Shown: positions 26,118 to 34,406 of the stretch, piece by piece
Position numbering within the stretch: the stretch's first letter is position 1
Layout of the letters: every line of letters starts with the position of its first letter
Assembly: GCA_902780385.1 (NCBI GenBank)
Contig: CACZFF010000002.1
Location: 1 to 64,000 of the forward strand
Reading direction: 5' to 3'
DNA length: 64,000 nucleotides
DNA from: an uncultured Lachnospiraceae bacterium
GTDB taxonomy: Bacteria; Bacillota; Clostridia; Lachnospirales; Lachnospiraceae
The notes under the pieces: model-generated
Databases searched by the model: none
What the model saw: the letters and a program-made list of their open reading frames with translations, nothing else
What the model was told of the DNA's origin: nothing
Position numbers and translations under genes: made by a program

Positions 26118-27161
26118 TTACGGGACCATGGCACGGATCTCTTTGAGCTTTTCGCCGCAGTATGCCTCGACCAGGGACGGGGAGACATTCTGTTCGATCT
26201 TGTCATAGACCGGGATACACTTCTGGCGGATGACCAGCATATTCTCTTCCGACAGACGGTTGATCTGGCTGCCGCTCTCTTCGATCGTGGCAATTCTGGA
26301 TGCAATACGCTCGTCAGAAGCCTGGCGTGCCTCCACCTTTGCTGTCTCGGCAGCTTCACGGATGATGGCCTGCTGGTCTTCGGGCAGGCTGTCCATGAAC
26401 TCGCTGCTTACGATCAGGGAGATCAGGTGAGGCAGGTGGTTGGTCTCGATGACGTAGTCCTGCTGCTCATAGAGTCTGTTGGATACGATGACTTCGTAGG
26501 GATTCTCCTGTGCGTCGATGGTACCCTGCTGGAGACCGATGTAAACTTCGGAGAAGGTCATAGGTGTAGGGTTGGCGCCAAGGGATTTCCAGAAGAGCAG
26601 GTGATAGGGGTTCTCCATGGTACGAATCTTCTGTCCCTTGAGGTCATTGGCTGTGTAGACGTCCTTATTGGAAGTCATGACACGGAAGCCCTGGTCTGCA
26701 TAGCCCAGAAGCTCATAACCTCCGTCCTTGTAGACCTGGTTGACCTGTTCCATGAACTCCGGATTATCGATGTGGTCACGCACGTCCTGGATGCTGTCAA
26801 AGAGGCAGGGCATATCGAAAACTGCAATGTCAGGCAGGAAGGTAACCTGGGGAGCTGTGTTCTGCACGACGAAAGGAATATCGCCGTCCTTGCAGGACTC
26901 GAGCAGCTCGCGGTCACCGCCCACGATACTGTTGGGATAAACCTGGATACGCATTTTTCCGTCGGAGAGGCGGGAGACCTCTTCCGCAAAGCGCTCGGCA
27001 TAGATCTGGGTGACAGTGTCCTCGGGACTGGATGTTCCCAGAGGCCATGCATAGGTCTGTGTGCCGTCAGATGAAGCGCCGCAGCCGGTCAGAGTGAGGG
27101 CAAGGAGGGCTGTAAGCAGGCAGACCGCTATGAAACTGTGCTTAATACTTAATTTTTTCAT
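26118..27161 (-). CDS. dctP: TRAP transporter substrate-binding lipoprotein DctP (system 2)
   Basis: A 347-residue DctP receptor. A signal peptide with lipobox LTGC (Cys27) predicts a lipoprotein on the outer face of the membrane. R180 (KIRTMEN) is the likely carboxylate-binding arginine and TFSEVYIGLQQGTIDAQEN at 202-220 is identical to that of system 1. The ATG at 27161 is preceded by AAAGGAGG; an upstream extension in the same frame is a shadow of dctM. It ends the operon aroE-like, aroD, dctQ, dctM, dctP, which makes a hydroaromatic carboxylate (quinate or shikimate) the likely cargo. Confidence 0.93.
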   Translation of the reverse strand: MKKLSIKHSFIAVCLLTALLALTLTGCGASSDGTQTYAWPLGTSSPEDTVTQIYAERFAEEVSRLSDGKMRIQVYPNSIVGGDRELLESCKDGDIPFVVQNTAPQVTFLPDIAVFDMPCLFDSIQDVRDHIDNPEFMEQVNQVYKDGGYELLGYADQGFRVMTSNKDVYTANDLKGQKIRTMENPYHLLFWKSLGANPTPMTFSEVYIGLQQGTIDAQENPYEVIVSNRLYEQQDYVIETNHLPHLISLIVSSEFMDSLPEDQQAIIREAAETAKVEARQASDERIASRIATIEESGSQINRLSEENMLVIRQKCIPVYDKIEQNVSPSLVEAYCGEKLKEIRAMVP

Positions 27162-27175
27162 GCTATCCTCCTTTC

Positions 27176-28465
27176 TCACAGCAGGCACAGGCTGATTCCC
27201 GGAATATAGGTGATCAGCAGCAGTGCAATCAGGAACATGATGATCATGGGCATAGCCTTCTTGGCAATCTCCATGACAGGAACTTCTGTCAGAGAGCTGG
27301 CGACGAAGAGGTTGACGCCGATGGGAGGCGTGACGAAACCGATCGCCAGGTTGACGACCATGACAACGCCGAAATGAATCGGATTCATACCTACCGCAGT
27401 GACGATCGGAAGAAGGATCGGCGAGAGGATAAGGATGGCAGGTGTTGTATCCATGACCATACCGACAAGGAGCAGGAAGATATTGATGACGATCAGAAGG
27501 ATGATCTTGTTGGTGAAGCTCTCCAGAATGAAGGCACTTACCATCTGAGGCACCTGCATCAGTGTCAGAACACGGGAGAATGCGGTGGATGCCGCAAGGA
27601 TAAACATGATGGGTGAATAGGTTTTCATCGCTTCCACCAGGATGCCCCACAGGTCACGGAACTTGAGAGTCTTGTAGATGAACATACTGATGATCAGCGA
27701 ATAGAAAACGGAAATAACCGCGGCCTCGGTAGGGGAGGCAACGCCGGAATAGATGCACCCCAGAACGATCACGGGACTCAGGATGGCAAAAAAGCTCTCC
27801 CTGAAGACCTTGAAAAATCCTTTTTCATGGAGGACATTGATCTGGCTGTCGATCTTCTCGCGGTCTTCGCCGTGTCTCTTGCAGTAGACAAAAGCATAGG
27901 CCATGAGCAGGACGCCGATCAGGATACCGGGAACGATACCTGCCAGGAAGAGGTCACTGACAGAAGCGCCGGATGCCATTGCGAACATGATGAAAGGAAT
28001 GCTGGGAGGGATGATAACGCCCAGGCCGCCGGCAACAGCAACAATAGCTGTCGAGAAGACCTTGTCATATCCCATGTCGATCAGAAGCGGGATCGTCATA
28101 GAGCCGACTGCCGCGACGGTCGCGGGAGCGGAGCCCGAGATCGCGCCGTAGAAAAGGCAGGTGATAATAACCGCGCAGGGAATACCTGCGGTGCGTTTTC
28201 CAAGGAAATAGGAAAAGACATCGAACAGACGCTTGGAGATCTGTCCGCGTGCCATGAGGATGCCCGCAAGAACGAACATCGGAACCGCCAGAAGCGGGAA
28301 AGAGTCAATACCGCCCACCATGGAACGGATGACATAACTCGCGCTCGCCGTGAAGGAAGGATCAAACGCGCCCGGAAGCACTGCGACAAGGCCCAGTGTG
28401 ACCGAGACAGGGATCGCGATCAGAAGAAAGAGCGCAAACAGAATAAATACAACAATAGGTGACAT
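27176..28465 (-). CDS. dctM: TRAP transporter large permease DctM (system 2)
   Basis: A 429-residue membrane protein, the transport subunit of a second TRAP system. It is the same length as the system 1 DctM and shares most landmarks, including LAVPMFVLAGILMARGQIS, GAISGSAPATVAAVG and FVTPPIGVNLFVASS. This indicates that the two systems arose by duplication. The start at 28465 has AAAGGGG upstream. It lies between dctQ (gap 19) and dctP (gap 14). Confidence 0.95.
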   Translation of the reverse strand: MSPIVVFILFALFLLIAIPVSVTLGLVAVLPGAFDPSFTASASYVIRSMVGGIDSFPLLAVPMFVLAGILMARGQISKRLFDVFSYFLGKRTAGIPCAVIITCLFYGAISGSAPATVAAVGSMTIPLLIDMGYDKVFSTAIVAVAGGLGVIIPPSIPFIMFAMASGASVSDLFLAGIVPGILIGVLLMAYAFVYCKRHGEDREKIDSQINVLHEKGFFKVFRESFFAILSPVIVLGCIYSGVASPTEAAVISVFYSLIISMFIYKTLKFRDLWGILVEAMKTYSPIMFILAASTAFSRVLTLMQVPQMVSAFILESFTNKIILLIVINIFLLLVGMVMDTTPAILILSPILLPIVTAVGMNPIHFGVVMVVNLAIGFVTPPIGVNLFVASSLTEVPVMEIAKKAMPMIIMFLIALLLITYIPGISLCLL

Positions 28466-28484
28466 ACCGGTTCCCCTTTCTCAA

Positions 28485-29027
28485 TTACTTTCCGTCACTG
28501 CCCTCAGACTCATTGTGAATACGCGAAGGCCATCTCTCAAGATCGTCGTTAAATCTGAAGTTATGCAGCTCGAGAAGCCAACGCTCCGCAATACGGATCA
28601 CACACAGTGCGAAACAGATCAGGGGCGCAGACTGGATATAATACATGGGAATTCCGCAGGCAGGACTGACCTGACCGCTCTGGATGGTGGTCATCAGATA
28701 GCGCCATGCGTAAGGAACCAGATAGACAAAGAAAACAAACTGGATGGTGAGATTGATCAGGCCGATGATGGCTCTTCCCCTCTTGGAGAAGATCTTGACG
28801 AACTGATCGATCTTGATTGCCAGGAACTTCTTGGTGCAGAAGCTGACACTGATAAAAGCAGACCAGATGAAGAGGTAGCGGGTCACTTCTTCCGACCAGG
28901 ATAAAGACATACCGAATGCATAACGGGAAAGGACCTGAATGCCCATGATCACTGCCATCAGGATCAGCAGAATGGTCATCACAAACTCTTCCAGATATTC
29001 ATCCACATATAACAGAAATTTTTTCAC
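28485..29027 (-). CDS. dctQ: TRAP transporter small permease DctQ (system 2)
   Basis: A 180-residue four-helix membrane protein, the small subunit of TRAP system 2. WSEEVTRYLFIW (residues about 44-55) is the DctQ signature. It closely resembles the system 1 DctQ in the first 60 residues. It follows aroD in the operon after a 248-bp gap that contains a large hairpin, so transporter expression may be set separately from that of the two enzymes. Confidence 0.92.
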   Translation of the reverse strand: MKKFLLYVDEYLEEFVMTILLILMAVIMGIQVLSRYAFGMSLSWSEEVTRYLFIWSAFISVSFCTKKFLAIKIDQFVKIFSKRGRAIIGLINLTIQFVFFVYLVPYAWRYLMTTIQSGQVSPACGIPMYYIQSAPLICFALCVIRIAERWLLELHNFRFNDDLERWPSRIHNESEGSDGK

Positions 29028-29154
29028 TTTTTACCGGACCTCCGAAAAGCTGGATGCAGAAAACAGCCGATACACAGGGAAAACTCTTCCGCCCCCTTTA
29101 AATGCGAAAAAGGCCTGTAATGTATATACTGTTTTTCTGTCGATACTGATTGTG

Positions 29155-29258
29155 GGCGGAAATCCCGCCTCCCTCCAGGGCCTGCCTGAAGGCTGTCTCT
29201 CAGCACTCAGAAAGAAAAGTTCTCTCTGAGCCGGTCCGAGACAGTCGGGATTTCCGCC
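29155..29258. repeat. Large hairpin between aroD and TRAP genes
   Basis: GGCGGAAATCCCG (29155-29167) pairs exactly with CGGGATTTCCGCC (29246-29258), and inner segments around GCTGTCTC/GAGACAG and CTCAGA/TCTGAG also pair. The gap is 248 bp within one transcription unit. There is no T-run on the minus strand immediately after it. Confidence 0.65.
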
Positions 29259-29275
29259 GCATTGAAAATGTCATA

Positions 29276-30040
29276 TTAGAGGCTGTTGTGAATCAGATTC
29301 AGGACTGTGTCCAGATCAGCAGCGTTCATCTGACCGGGCGCAGATGCCTTGCCGACAGCGCCGAAGGTGCAGGAGCTGCCGAAAACTTCGCCGCAGAGGC
29401 GGCTGATGAGGCCTGTTCCCGCCATGGACATGGTGATGATGGGACGATCGGCATAATCGGTGGCCATCTCCTCGGTGGCGGAGAGAAGGACCAGAACGTC
29501 CTTCTTATTCCTGGGCATAACGGCGATCTTGGGGATATCCGCGCCAAGTTCCTGCATCTTGCGAAGTCTGCCGACGATGTCGTCCTTGTCGGGAGTCTTG
29601 CCGAAGTCATGGTTGGATGCCACAACCTTGACACCTGCTGCATGTGCGCCGGCAATGATCTCTTTGACGATCTCGTCACCGGTGAAAGCTTCTACGTCGA
29701 TCAGGTCTACAAGACCTGTCTGTGCAGCCTGGATGTTGAGCTTTGCGTAAGCTTCGGGCTCAATGGCTTTCTCGCCGCCCTCTTTGGAAGTGCGGAATGT
29801 GAACAGAATCGGGGCATTTCCCAGTGCGGGGCGCAGATCCTTCAGGACATCCTCGACCTTTGCAAAATCAAAGACGCCTTCGAACCAGTCGACACGCCAC
29901 TCAACAAGATCCAGACGGACATCCTTAAAGGAAGCTGCTGCCGCCAGAATCTCCTCTTTTGTCACTCCGACGATCGGGACAATGATCTTGGGTGTGCCTT
30001 CACCGATCTTCACGCCGCGGACTTCGATCACGTTTGCCAT
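29276..30040 (-). CDS. aroD: 3-dehydroquinate dehydratase, type I
   Basis: A 254-residue Schiff-base dehydratase that converts 3-dehydroquinate to 3-dehydroshikimate. Active-site residues are E47 and R49 (EWR), R83 (TFRT), H144 (SNHDF), Schiff-base K171 (PKIAVMP) and the C-terminal SAPGQ. Type I enzymes serve biosynthesis in enteric bacteria, but the operon here (dehydrogenase, TRAP transporter, LysR regulator) indicates quinate catabolism. The E. coli ydiB-aroD pair has the same gene order. The ATG at 30040 has GAGGAG upstream. Confidence 0.95.
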   Translation of the reverse strand: MANVIEVRGVKIGEGTPKIIVPIVGVTKEEILAAAASFKDVRLDLVEWRVDWFEGVFDFAKVEDVLKDLRPALGNAPILFTFRTSKEGGEKAIEPEAYAKLNIQAAQTGLVDLIDVEAFTGDEIVKEIIAGAHAAGVKVVASNHDFGKTPDKDDIVGRLRKMQELGADIPKIAVMPRNKKDVLVLLSATEEMATDYADRPIITMSMAGTGLISRLCGEVFGSSCTFGAVGKASAPGQMNAADLDTVLNLIHNSL

Positions 30041-30100
30041 AATAATCTCCTCCTCTAATAGGGTGTTGTGAGAAATGGTAAAACCACTTTGAACGACTTA

Positions 30101-30979
30101 TCAGTCACCGTAGTGGATTCCCAGAACTTCCTTCATATGCTCGATAGGCATATCGACATTGGTCCAGAGCTTGAAAGCTGCAGCGCCCTGGAAAAGCATC
30201 ATGCCGAATCCGTTCATATTCTTGCAGCCGACTTCCTTGGCGATGCGAAGGAACTCTGTCTCGGCGGGAGCATAAACTGTATCGGTCACGATCAGGTCGG
30301 GACGCAGATAGGATTTGTCGGGGAGCCATGTCATGCCTTCAAGAGGCTTCATGCCGCAGCCGGTAGCGTTTGCAAGAAGGACACTGCTGTCGATCTCTCT
30401 CTTGAGGGCTTCGTGGTCTGCCAGGTCAAACAACTGTGCCTTGCAGTTTGTCTTCTCATTGATTTTCTTGACAGTATTCTCGGCATTTGCCCAGAATTTG
30501 TCTTTGATGTTGAAGATGGAGATCTCTGCTACACCGTCAAGAGCAGCCTGGATCTCAATGGCAGTGCCGGCACCGCCTGCGCCTACAACTGTGATCTTCT
30601 TTCCGATGACGTCGATGTCATAGTCTTTCAGGGACTGCATGTATCCGATGCCGTCAGTGCAGTGGCCTTCCAGGACGCCGTTCTTGTTGACAATAGTGTT
30701 GACCGCGCCGACGAGCTCCGCAGCGGGAGACAGCTTGTCAAGGTACTGCCCGACAACAGTCTTATTGGGCATGGAAACATTGGATCCGACCAGCTTCAGA
30801 GCACGGATACCCTTGACTGCATCTTCCAGAGTGCTGTTATCAACTTCAAATGCAAGATATGCATAGTCCAGTCCAAGATATGCAAATGCTTCATTGTGCA
30901 TTGCGGGTGAGCTGGAGTGTCTGATCGGATAAGCGATCAGACCGACGAGTTCTGTGTGACCTGTAAGTCTCTCTGCCAT
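30101..30979 (-). CDS. ydiB: Quinate/shikimate dehydrogenase, YdiB-like (paralog 3)
   Basis: A 292-residue dehydrogenase, the first gene of the aroD-TRAP operon. Substrate-site S22 and S24 (RHSSSP), catalytic K73 (SMPNK), N94 and D109 (CTDG) are present, and GAGGAG is at 133-138. The cofactor loop reads NIKD (157-160): the arginine usually present after the Asn is Ile, which would favour NAD over NADP, as expected for a catabolic enzyme (inference). It is closest to paralog 2 (6738-7616). The upstream region is shared with the divergent LysR gene at 31467. Confidence 0.92.
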   Translation of the reverse strand: MAERLTGHTELVGLIAYPIRHSSSPAMHNEAFAYLGLDYAYLAFEVDNSTLEDAVKGIRALKLVGSNVSMPNKTVVGQYLDKLSPAAELVGAVNTIVNKNGVLEGHCTDGIGYMQSLKDYDIDVIGKKITVVGAGGAGTAIEIQAALDGVAEISIFNIKDKFWANAENTVKKINEKTNCKAQLFDLADHEALKREIDSSVLLANATGCGMKPLEGMTWLPDKSYLRPDLIVTDTVYAPAETEFLRIAKEVGCKNMNGFGMMLFQGAAAFKLWTNVDMPIEHMKEVLGIHYGD

Positions 30980-31466
30980 TATATTAGTCCTCCTTCATAA
31001 ACCCTTACTGCATTTCCTGTGCAGTGTGTCTGCCGGGAAACCGTCTTCCAACGTTTCCCTCTGCTTTACGGATGCCTCTTACGGATGCCTTTCGTCCCGG
31101 ACCCGGCTGATGTCAGAACATGAAAAAACCGCTCACGCCGACATGATTTGCGCCGAGAGCCTTCAAAATCCGGCATACAGTCTCCCCGGAAACCCGGTTC
31201 CGATACTGCGGACAGCCTTTTTCCCGTTTTATAATTGTTCATGCTTTAACAATTATTATCTGTTTACAATTATAGTTTCTTACTATTAATTCTTCCAATA
31301 CTTATAATCAATCATATCGATGCACTGAATCTATTAAATCAGTTCACTTAAAGAATAAATAATCAGCAGAATATTCGTGTATAATATTCAGTAAATGTAC
31401 TAATTATTTTGTCGAAAACTGTTAACTGCGGGTCACTCATCCTTTACGACAGAAAGGCTTCCGAAT
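30980..31466. promoter_or_regulatory. Divergent control region between ydiB-aroD operon and LysR 2
   Basis: 487 bases with no gene. A perfect dyad GAATATT-N7-AATATTC (31369-31389) overlaps a TATAAT (31380-31385) and could be the LysR operator; it is not an exact T-N11-A box. A 13-bp direct repeat TTACGGATGCCT lies at 31066-31091. The part from 31200 to 31420 is strongly AT-rich, as expected of a promoter. Confidence 0.5.
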
Positions 31467-32366
31467 ATGACATTAAATCAGCTGCAGTATTTTTATCAGG
31501 CTGCCAAGACGCAGCATTTTAACCATGCCGCGGATAATTTAAGTATTTCGCAGCCCTCACTTTCCAGGGCGATCGCCTCCCTGGAGAATGAACTCGGTGT
31601 CATTTTATTTGAGCGAATGGGCCGGAATGTATCGCTGACAAAAGCCGGCCAGATCTTTCTGGAACAGACAGAAAAAATACTCGAAGATATTGCTGTTGCA
31701 GAGAGAAAGATGCACCAGCTTGCAGCCAGCGGCGGGGAAATTTCGATCGCCTATGTTTATCCGCTCTCCTCGGATTTCATTCCTTCCTCGGCACGCGAAT
31801 TCATAAAACTGGAAGAAAACCAGGGGATCACTTTCACTTTTGCCCAAGGTCTGAGCTCCGAAAATATTGACGGTCTCAAGAGCGGAAAGTATGATGTCAT
31901 TTTCGGGACACGTGATTCCTCCGAAATGTCGATACGCTTTGTCCCTGTTCTTCGTCAGAACATGGTTGTCATCATGCCCGGCGGGCATGAGCTCTCAGAC
32001 AGAGAATGGATCGAAGCGGAAGCATTCAATCATTATCCTGTCCTCACCTATGACCGCACATCCGGTCTGGGCAAGGAGACCAGGACATTTTTCCGCCGTT
32101 ACGGAGTCCAGCCCAGGATCATCTGCCAATCCCCCGACGAGAACGGAATTGCCTCCCTTGTACGTAAACAGTTCGGAATCGCACTTGTGGCGGATATCGG
32201 TTACAGCCATCTGGAGGATATCTGCGTCAAGCCTCTTGCCCCGAAACAGTCCTTTTCCCATACGGTCTACATGGGCTATCTTGCAGGCAAATATCAGATT
32301 CCGGCTGTCTCCCGTTATATTAAATTTATCCAGGACAATCATGTGGAAGAAGACATCACAAAATAA
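31467..32366 (+). CDS. LysR-type transcriptional regulator 2
   Basis: A 299-residue LysR protein with a canonical N-terminal helix-turn-helix (HAADNLSISQPSLSRAI, about residues 17-33) and an effector-binding domain. It has the same overall size as regulator 1 but is clearly a distinct paralog. It is transcribed divergently from the ydiB-aroD-TRAP operon, the usual LysR arrangement. AAAGG precedes the ATG. A quinate, shikimate or dehydroshikimate effector is likely from context only. Confidence 0.92.
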   Translation: MTLNQLQYFYQAAKTQHFNHAADNLSISQPSLSRAIASLENELGVILFERMGRNVSLTKAGQIFLEQTEKILEDIAVAERKMHQLAASGGEISIAYVYPLSSDFIPSSAREFIKLEENQGITFTFAQGLSSENIDGLKSGKYDVIFGTRDSSEMSIRFVPVLRQNMVVIMPGGHELSDREWIEAEAFNHYPVLTYDRTSGLGKETRTFFRRYGVQPRIICQSPDENGIASLVRKQFGIALVADIGYSHLEDICVKPLAPKQSFSHTVYMGYLAGKYQIPAVSRYIKFIQDNHVEEDITK

Positions 32367-32581
32367 AATCACATGATAAGGACGTCGCCTTCGGAATATA
32401 TGCGGAAATCGAATGAATCATGCCATTAAATTGTATTAGACTGCATGATTTTTTTATTATATAATGTATAAAGACATAGCAATAAACAATAAAATGTTGC
32501 AAGTACTACAGTTAACCCCCTGGCATTCCGACATACTGTTACAGTTTACGGCGGATGCCGGTATCCATTTCATACATGCCT

Positions 32582-32625
32582 GCTGTAAAGTCCGATGGAA
32601 TTAATATTTCATCGGACTTTACAGC
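32582..32625. repeat. Perfect 16-bp inverted repeat
   Basis: The two 16-base arms GCTGTAAAGTCCGATG and its complement are separated by 12 AT-rich bases. Position between convergent genes suggests a terminator-like hairpin for the LysR gene, though the T-run is not adjacent. Confidence 0.7.
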
Positions 32626-32645
32626 ATTCCGGACTTTTTTCACTG

Positions 32646-32682
32646 CGAAAAAGGCACAGAACAGCGGTTCTGTGCCTTTTTG
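32646..32682. terminator. Bidirectional terminator after nrdR operon
   Basis: AAAAAGGCACAGAA pairs with TTCTGTGCCTTTTT around CAGCGG, with T-runs on both strands. Confidence 0.88.
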
Positions 32683-32817
32683 CTTTTATAATATCCCGAT
32701 AAACTGCCTCCGCCAAGGGAGTAAAAGCCGATTGCTCCGCATGGCGCGGCCATACTCCCGGCAGGAGGGAAGGAAATCTGTTGACATGAGCCGGTGATAA
32801 TAACTGTTTTCCCTATG

Positions 32818-33297
32818 TCAGGATTTCTTTTTGCCGCGGGTATTCTCCTGTTCCAGAAGCTTTCCGAGTTCGTCCATGAACGTGCCGACATCCTTGAACT
32901 CCCGGTAAACAGACGCGAAACGTACATAAGCGACAGGGTCGAGGCTGTGGACACGTTTGATCACGAGTTCTCCGATCTCGGAGCTGGAGATCTCCTTCTC
33001 CTCGCGGTCAAAAATCTCTTTCTCGATCTCATCCACGACGCGCTTGATCTGGTTGATGCTGACAGGGCGCTTGTGGCAGGCCCGCAGGATCCCGCCCTCG
33101 ATTTTCGAGCGGTCATATGGCTCGCGGTTATTGTCCTTTTTGACGACGACCATGGGAATCGTCTCTATTTTCTCATAGGTCGTAAACCTGCGTTTGCATG
33201 CATCACAGACTCTGCGCCGCCGGATGGAGTTGTTCTCCTCGACCGGTCTTGAATCGGATACTCTGGTATCTTCACTTCCGCAATATGGGCATCTCAT
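32818..33297 (-). CDS. nrdR: Transcriptional repressor NrdR
   Basis: A 159-residue zinc-ribbon and ATP-cone repressor of ribonucleotide reductase genes. Zinc ligands are C3, C6, C31 and C34 and the ATP-cone occupies residues about 49-139. Length matches the family. It is the last gene of the yigZ-mgtE-pyk-like-nrdR unit and the NrdG activase of the class III reductase is 29 kb away (62079-62654). The C-terminus is a short lysine-rich tail. No NrdR box pair is noticed near it. Confidence 0.97.
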   Translation of the reverse strand: MRCPYCGSEDTRVSDSRPVEENNSIRRRRVCDACKRRFTTYEKIETIPMVVVKKDNNREPYDRSKIEGGILRACHKRPVSINQIKRVVDEIEKEIFDREEKEISSSEIGELVIKRVHSLDPVAYVRFASVYREFKDVGTFMDELGKLLEQENTRGKKKS

Positions 33298-33351
33298 ACT
33301 CTTCCCCCGTTCTGATCACTGATCTTTATTCTCATGGTATATTCAGCCGCG

Positions 33352-34395
33352 TCAGTTTGCTGTGCGGTACTTTTCACCTTCTTTTGCCGTGGCGGCAAGG
33401 AACCGTATGACGTCAACGGGATATTGTCCCACTGCAGTCTCTCCGGTGACCATTACGCCCGAGGCTCCGTCCGCGACGGTATTGAATATGTCATTCACTT
33501 CCGCTCTGGTGGGAACCGCCCGGTTTTCCATGCTGGCAAGCATCTGGGTCGCGACCATGAAATATCTTCCGGCCTCTCTGCAGGCGGCAGCGATCTTTTT
33601 CTGCGCCGCAGGAAGCTCCCATAGATCCATATCGTTGCCCAGGTCGCCGCGGGCTATGCAGACCGCATCGCAGACAGGCAGCAGGCTGTCAAGCTGGGCC
33701 ATTCCCTCGCGGTTCTCGATCTTGGCGACAAGCTGCAGGTCACCGGCGCCGTTTTCCCTGAGAGTGTTCTTCACCGTCACAAGATCCCCGCGGTTTCTCA
33801 CAAAGGGCTGCATGATGCCGGTCACGCCGAATTGTGCCGCATCACGTATATTCATGCGGTCCGCAGCCGTCATTGTCGGAGGATGGATATCCGCTCCGAC
33901 CACCTTGATGCTCTTTCTGCCCGACAGCATTCCGCCGCGCACGATCTGTGCCCGGGCAAGGAAATCCGACACTTCCGTGACTCTGAGAAGGAGCCGGCCG
34001 TCATCCATCAGAATCTCCTCCCCCTTATGCAGGGCCTGAAAAACCACCTGCGGTACGGGAATGGCCGTTCCCCCTTTTCTCCGAAGAGACAGTCTCTCGT
34101 CATCTCCGATCTCTTCATCAAAGAGTACTGTTATTTCGTCTTCGCACATCATAAGGGGCGCCGGCAGGCGGCCGATCCGCAGCTCCGGCCCCTGCATATC
34201 AACCAGCAGAAGGGGACGGACTCCGGCACGTGATGCCGCTGTATGGAATATATCGAGCTGGTGCGCACTCTCACGCAGGCTGATATGGGAGAGATTGAGG
34301 CGGATCCCCGTCATTCCGCTGAGGAACATTTCTGTCAGCACTTGCTCCGAATGACAGGACGGACCCAGTGTTCCATATATATCTATCATCTGCAT
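33352..34395 (-). CDS. Short pyruvate-kinase-like protein lacking the C-terminal domain
   Basis: A 347-residue protein related to pyruvate kinase (usually 470-580 residues). R32 and NLSH (34-37), DMQGPELRIG (66-75), AKIENREG with K225 and E227, ARGDLG with D251 and ATQMLASM with T283 match the A-domain catalytic sites. The B domain is present but the C-terminal allosteric domain is missing. The potassium/phosphate-site threonine of the DTKGPE motif is replaced by Met67. It may be an unregulated isozyme or an enzyme with altered substrate; a main pyruvate kinase would be expected elsewhere. It sits between mgtE (gap 11) and nrdR (gap 54). Confidence 0.8.
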   Translation of the reverse strand: MQMIDIYGTLGPSCHSEQVLTEMFLSGMTGIRLNLSHISLRESAHQLDIFHTAASRAGVRPLLLVDMQGPELRIGRLPAPLMMCEDEITVLFDEEIGDDERLSLRRKGGTAIPVPQVVFQALHKGEEILMDDGRLLLRVTEVSDFLARAQIVRGGMLSGRKSIKVVGADIHPPTMTAADRMNIRDAAQFGVTGIMQPFVRNRGDLVTVKNTLRENGAGDLQLVAKIENREGMAQLDSLLPVCDAVCIARGDLGNDMDLWELPAAQKKIAAACREAGRYFMVATQMLASMENRAVPTRAEVNDIFNTVADGASGVMVTGETAVGQYPVDVIRFLAATAKEGEKYRTAN

Positions 34396-34406
34396 CCTCC
34401 GGTCTG

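Larger units (their letters stand above)
32367..32817. other. Intergenic region with a strong palindrome and a terminator
   Basis: 451 bases without a gene. GCTGTAAAGTCCGATG (from 32582) pairs exactly with its complement (ending 32625) around an AT-rich loop. After this come a partial repeat of the right arm (CCGGACTTTTTT) and the nrdR terminator. Confidence 0.55.
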
